A DNA stretch of 64,000 nt, from assembly GCA_031553615.1 (NCBI GenBank), contig JAVBLJ010000029.1, positions 1-64,000 of the forward strand, in the 5' to 3' direction. The stretch's first letter is position 1. Each line of letters starts with the position of its first letter. The DNA comes from WQXF01 sp031553615. Lineage in GTDB: Bacteria > Bacillota > Clostridia > Christensenellales > Aristaeellaceae. Below are positions 62,627 through 64,000 of the stretch, in pieces. Under the pieces are notes generated by a model that saw only the letters and a program-made list of their open reading frames with translations, was not told the origin of the DNA and did not search any database. The position numbers were made by a program, and so were the translations under genes.

Positions 62627-63088
62627 ATGATCGTTGATGTTAATCAGTTATTCGAGATGCTTTTAAGCAACAATGAAGAGGTGCAAAAAAGAGGGTTGGA
62701 ACAGGCTGACAAAGTAAAATATCTTTCAATTTTTGTCCTGCCGACCGAAGGAAAAGCTCTCTGGGAAAACTGTGCAAAAGCCCTGTCAAACAAAACTGAT
62801 GAGGAGTTGGAACCGTACCTAATATCTATACTTGATTGGTTCAAGGACGCAAATTGGCCGGGTTTTATGATTATCTATGAAAGACTAAAAAAAATGCCGG
62901 CGAAGATGCTTGCCCATCCTTATCAGATTGCCGTAACCATAGCACAAGAAACGCGGCAGGATGAATCTAAGATGTGGTTGACTTATCTAGCTGGTTTGAT
63001 AACAAACCAGGAACTTCTGGAATTCCTTCCGCTCGATCAACAAAAACTATTGAAAAAATATTATAAAAAATGGTGGGTGCACCAATGA
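62627..63088 (+). CDS. DUF5071-like small helical protein
   Basis: 153 residues. The start is the ATG 11 bases after AGGAGG; a GTG four codons earlier lies inside the ribosome site, and the nearer ATG meets a stop at once. The segment LISILDWFKDANWPGFMIIYERLKKMP is the 'WL.D.NWPga' signature of DUF5071-type proteins, short HEAT-like helical domains often found as orphan immunity-type genes in Firmicutes. The gene is clearly AT-rich compared with the iron operon, suggesting acquisition. No toxin gene is next to it, so an orphan immunity role is only a guess. Confidence 0.7.
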   Translation: MIVDVNQLFEMLLSNNEEVQKRGLEQADKVKYLSIFVLPTEGKALWENCAKALSNKTDEELEPYLISILDWFKDANWPGFMIIYERLKKMPAKMLAHPYQIAVTIAQETRQDESKMWLTYLAGLITNQELLEFLPLDQQKLLKKYYKKWWVHQ

Positions 63089-63235
63089 CCTCTATGCGCT
63101 GCCGGATGAAGCGCCCTCCCCTGTTCGCAGCCGGCGCATCGCTGTGATCCCGCAGGGCAGAGCGGCGCTGGATACCCTGACGGTGATGGAGAATGTCTTG
63201 CTTCCCAGCCTGATGGGCAGAAGAAGCATGCCCGG
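63084..63235 (+). pseudogene. Fragment of an ABC transporter ATPase (LolD/MacB type)
   Basis: The frame beginning inside the preceding stop reads DLYALPDEAPSPVRSRR, then IAVIPQGRAALDTLTVMENV and LLPSLMGRR, the segment around and after the Q-loop of a LolD/MacB-like ATPase. Walker A and the start are missing upstream, and signature and Walker B are missing downstream, where the similarity gives way to another gene. It is an internal fragment left by deletion. Confidence 0.65.
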
Positions 63236-63954
63236 CGGGGTTTTATACCTCCTTTGCCTTCTTCAAGGATGGTTCCCACTGGGGCCGAGGGCTTGCCTTT
63301 CCCCCGGAGCATGATATCGGCTTTGACGGGTTGGCGAAAGCCACCAGCATCAGCACCAATCAATTTGTCGGCGTTGATCGGAACGGATCCTTTATGGTCC
63401 ATCCCTGGTTCTTTGAGGGATACGATGAGGAAGGGAATCTGATACGCACATCCACCTACGATGCCACCGAGCTGAAAGATATCATTCAGATTGCCTCTGG
63501 CCTTAATCTTATGGTCTGCCTAACCGCCGATGGCCGTCCCCATCTGTATGGCTATCACCCAGATCTACAACAGGCCGTGGAAGGCTGGGAGAACATCGTG
63601 AAAGTTAGTGCCTACAACCATGTCGTGGGCCTCCGCGCCGATGGCACGGTAGAGGCCACCGGCACGAATCTGTATGGGGAATGTGACGTGAAGGGCTGGA
63701 CGGGCATCATCGACATCGCCGCCAGCGAGGATTACACATTGGGTCTGCGTGCGGATGGGACAGTTGTCGCCACCGGCAACAACCCGTTTGGCGCCTGTGA
63801 CGTGGAGGCGTTTAAAGACATTGTGCAAATCGAAGCGAGCAGGTTTTTTTCTGTTGGCCGCACAAAGCAAGGCACGCTTCAGTATGCGGGGGATTTCCGT
63901 TTCCTTGATAAGACGGACGCCCAAGGCTACATCTATACGTCCTCCGGAAAATAG
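63236..63954 (+). pseudogene. RCC1-repeat protein remnant lacking its start
   Basis: About 239 codons to a TAG. The frame opens after a TGA at 63211 and holds no ATG or GTG start before the repeats; the first TTG is at 63331, deep inside the homologous part. Visible RCC1/BLIP-II-like units are HVVGLRADGTVEATGTN, YTLGLRADGTVVATGNN and FFSVGRTKQGTLQYAGD, each followed by a VxxWxxIxxI stretch. This would be the C-terminal part of a beta-propeller surface protein joined to the ATPase fragment by a deletion. If the TTG is used, a shortened 207-residue protein is possible. Confidence 0.65.
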
Positions 63955-64000
63955 GCCGCAGCCCCTATCCTCGCCTCCCCCTTATTTCTTGACATTGTAT

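Overview
The window looks like chromosome from a GC-rich Gram-positive gut anaerobe of the Clostridia (Christensenellales or a related order is my guess; the genus cannot be read from it). The reasons are pyruvate formate-lyase with its activase, a 'PKTIDND' type phosphofructokinase, YhaM, VanZ, MATE and ABC exporters, strong GGAGG ribosome sites, sigma-A type promoters (TTGACA-17-TATAAT), a tRNA with encoded CCA, Cna-B/SpaA surface repeats and no outer-membrane genes. TGA is used as a stop (several ATGA gene overlaps), so the genetic code is standard.

Layout. 1-3.8 kb: a solitary HPt phosphotransfer protein and a three-gene ABC-2 exporter (ATPase plus two permeases), all on the minus strand. 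3.9-4.5 kb: a promoter-terminator unit that may make a tiny RNA, a palindromic repeat, and the first of three copies of a 163-bp MITE-like element. 4.6-8.5 kb: an XRE regulator with a membrane partner, then on the minus strand a collagen-like/seven-bladed YVTN propeller protein, a family 2 glycosyltransferase and a nitroreductase. 8.8-14.3 kb: an exported protein with a duplicated domain, pflB-pflA, and an exported CHAP amidase. 14.45-15.8 kb: AT-rich DNA without a convincing gene.

15.8-43.7 kb is one uninterrupted gene for a 9,285-residue exported surface protein. It carries a signal sequence, an SH3-like domain, a set of diverse Cna-B/SpaA and DUF11-like domains, an SdrD-B-like domain, then about 18 A/B pairs of SpaA modules. 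Inside these a 2.1-kb, six-module block is repeated three times. It ends in a membrane anchor without a classical LPXTG. This is the most striking object in the window.

43.9-54.2 kb: a MATE exporter, an ABC exporter and a VanZ protein (operon), a small stand-alone HPt, a sugar nucleotidyltransferase next to a NahK-like kinase, yhaM, phosphofructokinase and an exported coiled-coil protein. 54.2-54.7 kb: palindromes, a strong promoter, a broken tRNA-Arg followed by an intact tRNA-Arg(CCT), and a terminator. 55-57.1 kb: a lower-GC exported propeller/solute-binding protein. 57.2-57.7 kb: a frameshifted, truncated MATE pseudogene abutting MITE copy 2. 57.7-62.4 kb: a siderophore-type iron importer (binding protein, two permeases, ATPase) with a trailing methyltransferase, driven by a consensus promoter overlapped downstream by a DtxR/IdeR-like operator. 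62.4-64 kb: MITE copy 3, a low-GC DUF5071-like gene, and a scar where an ABC-ATPase fragment is joined to an RCC1-repeat fragment.

The gene order is ordinary core genome (fermentation, glycolysis, RNA decay, iron uptake) interrupted by surface and accessory genes. Repeats and decayed genes cluster at 4 kb and at 54-64 kb. No phage, CRISPR array, intact transposase, sortase or rRNA gene was seen.
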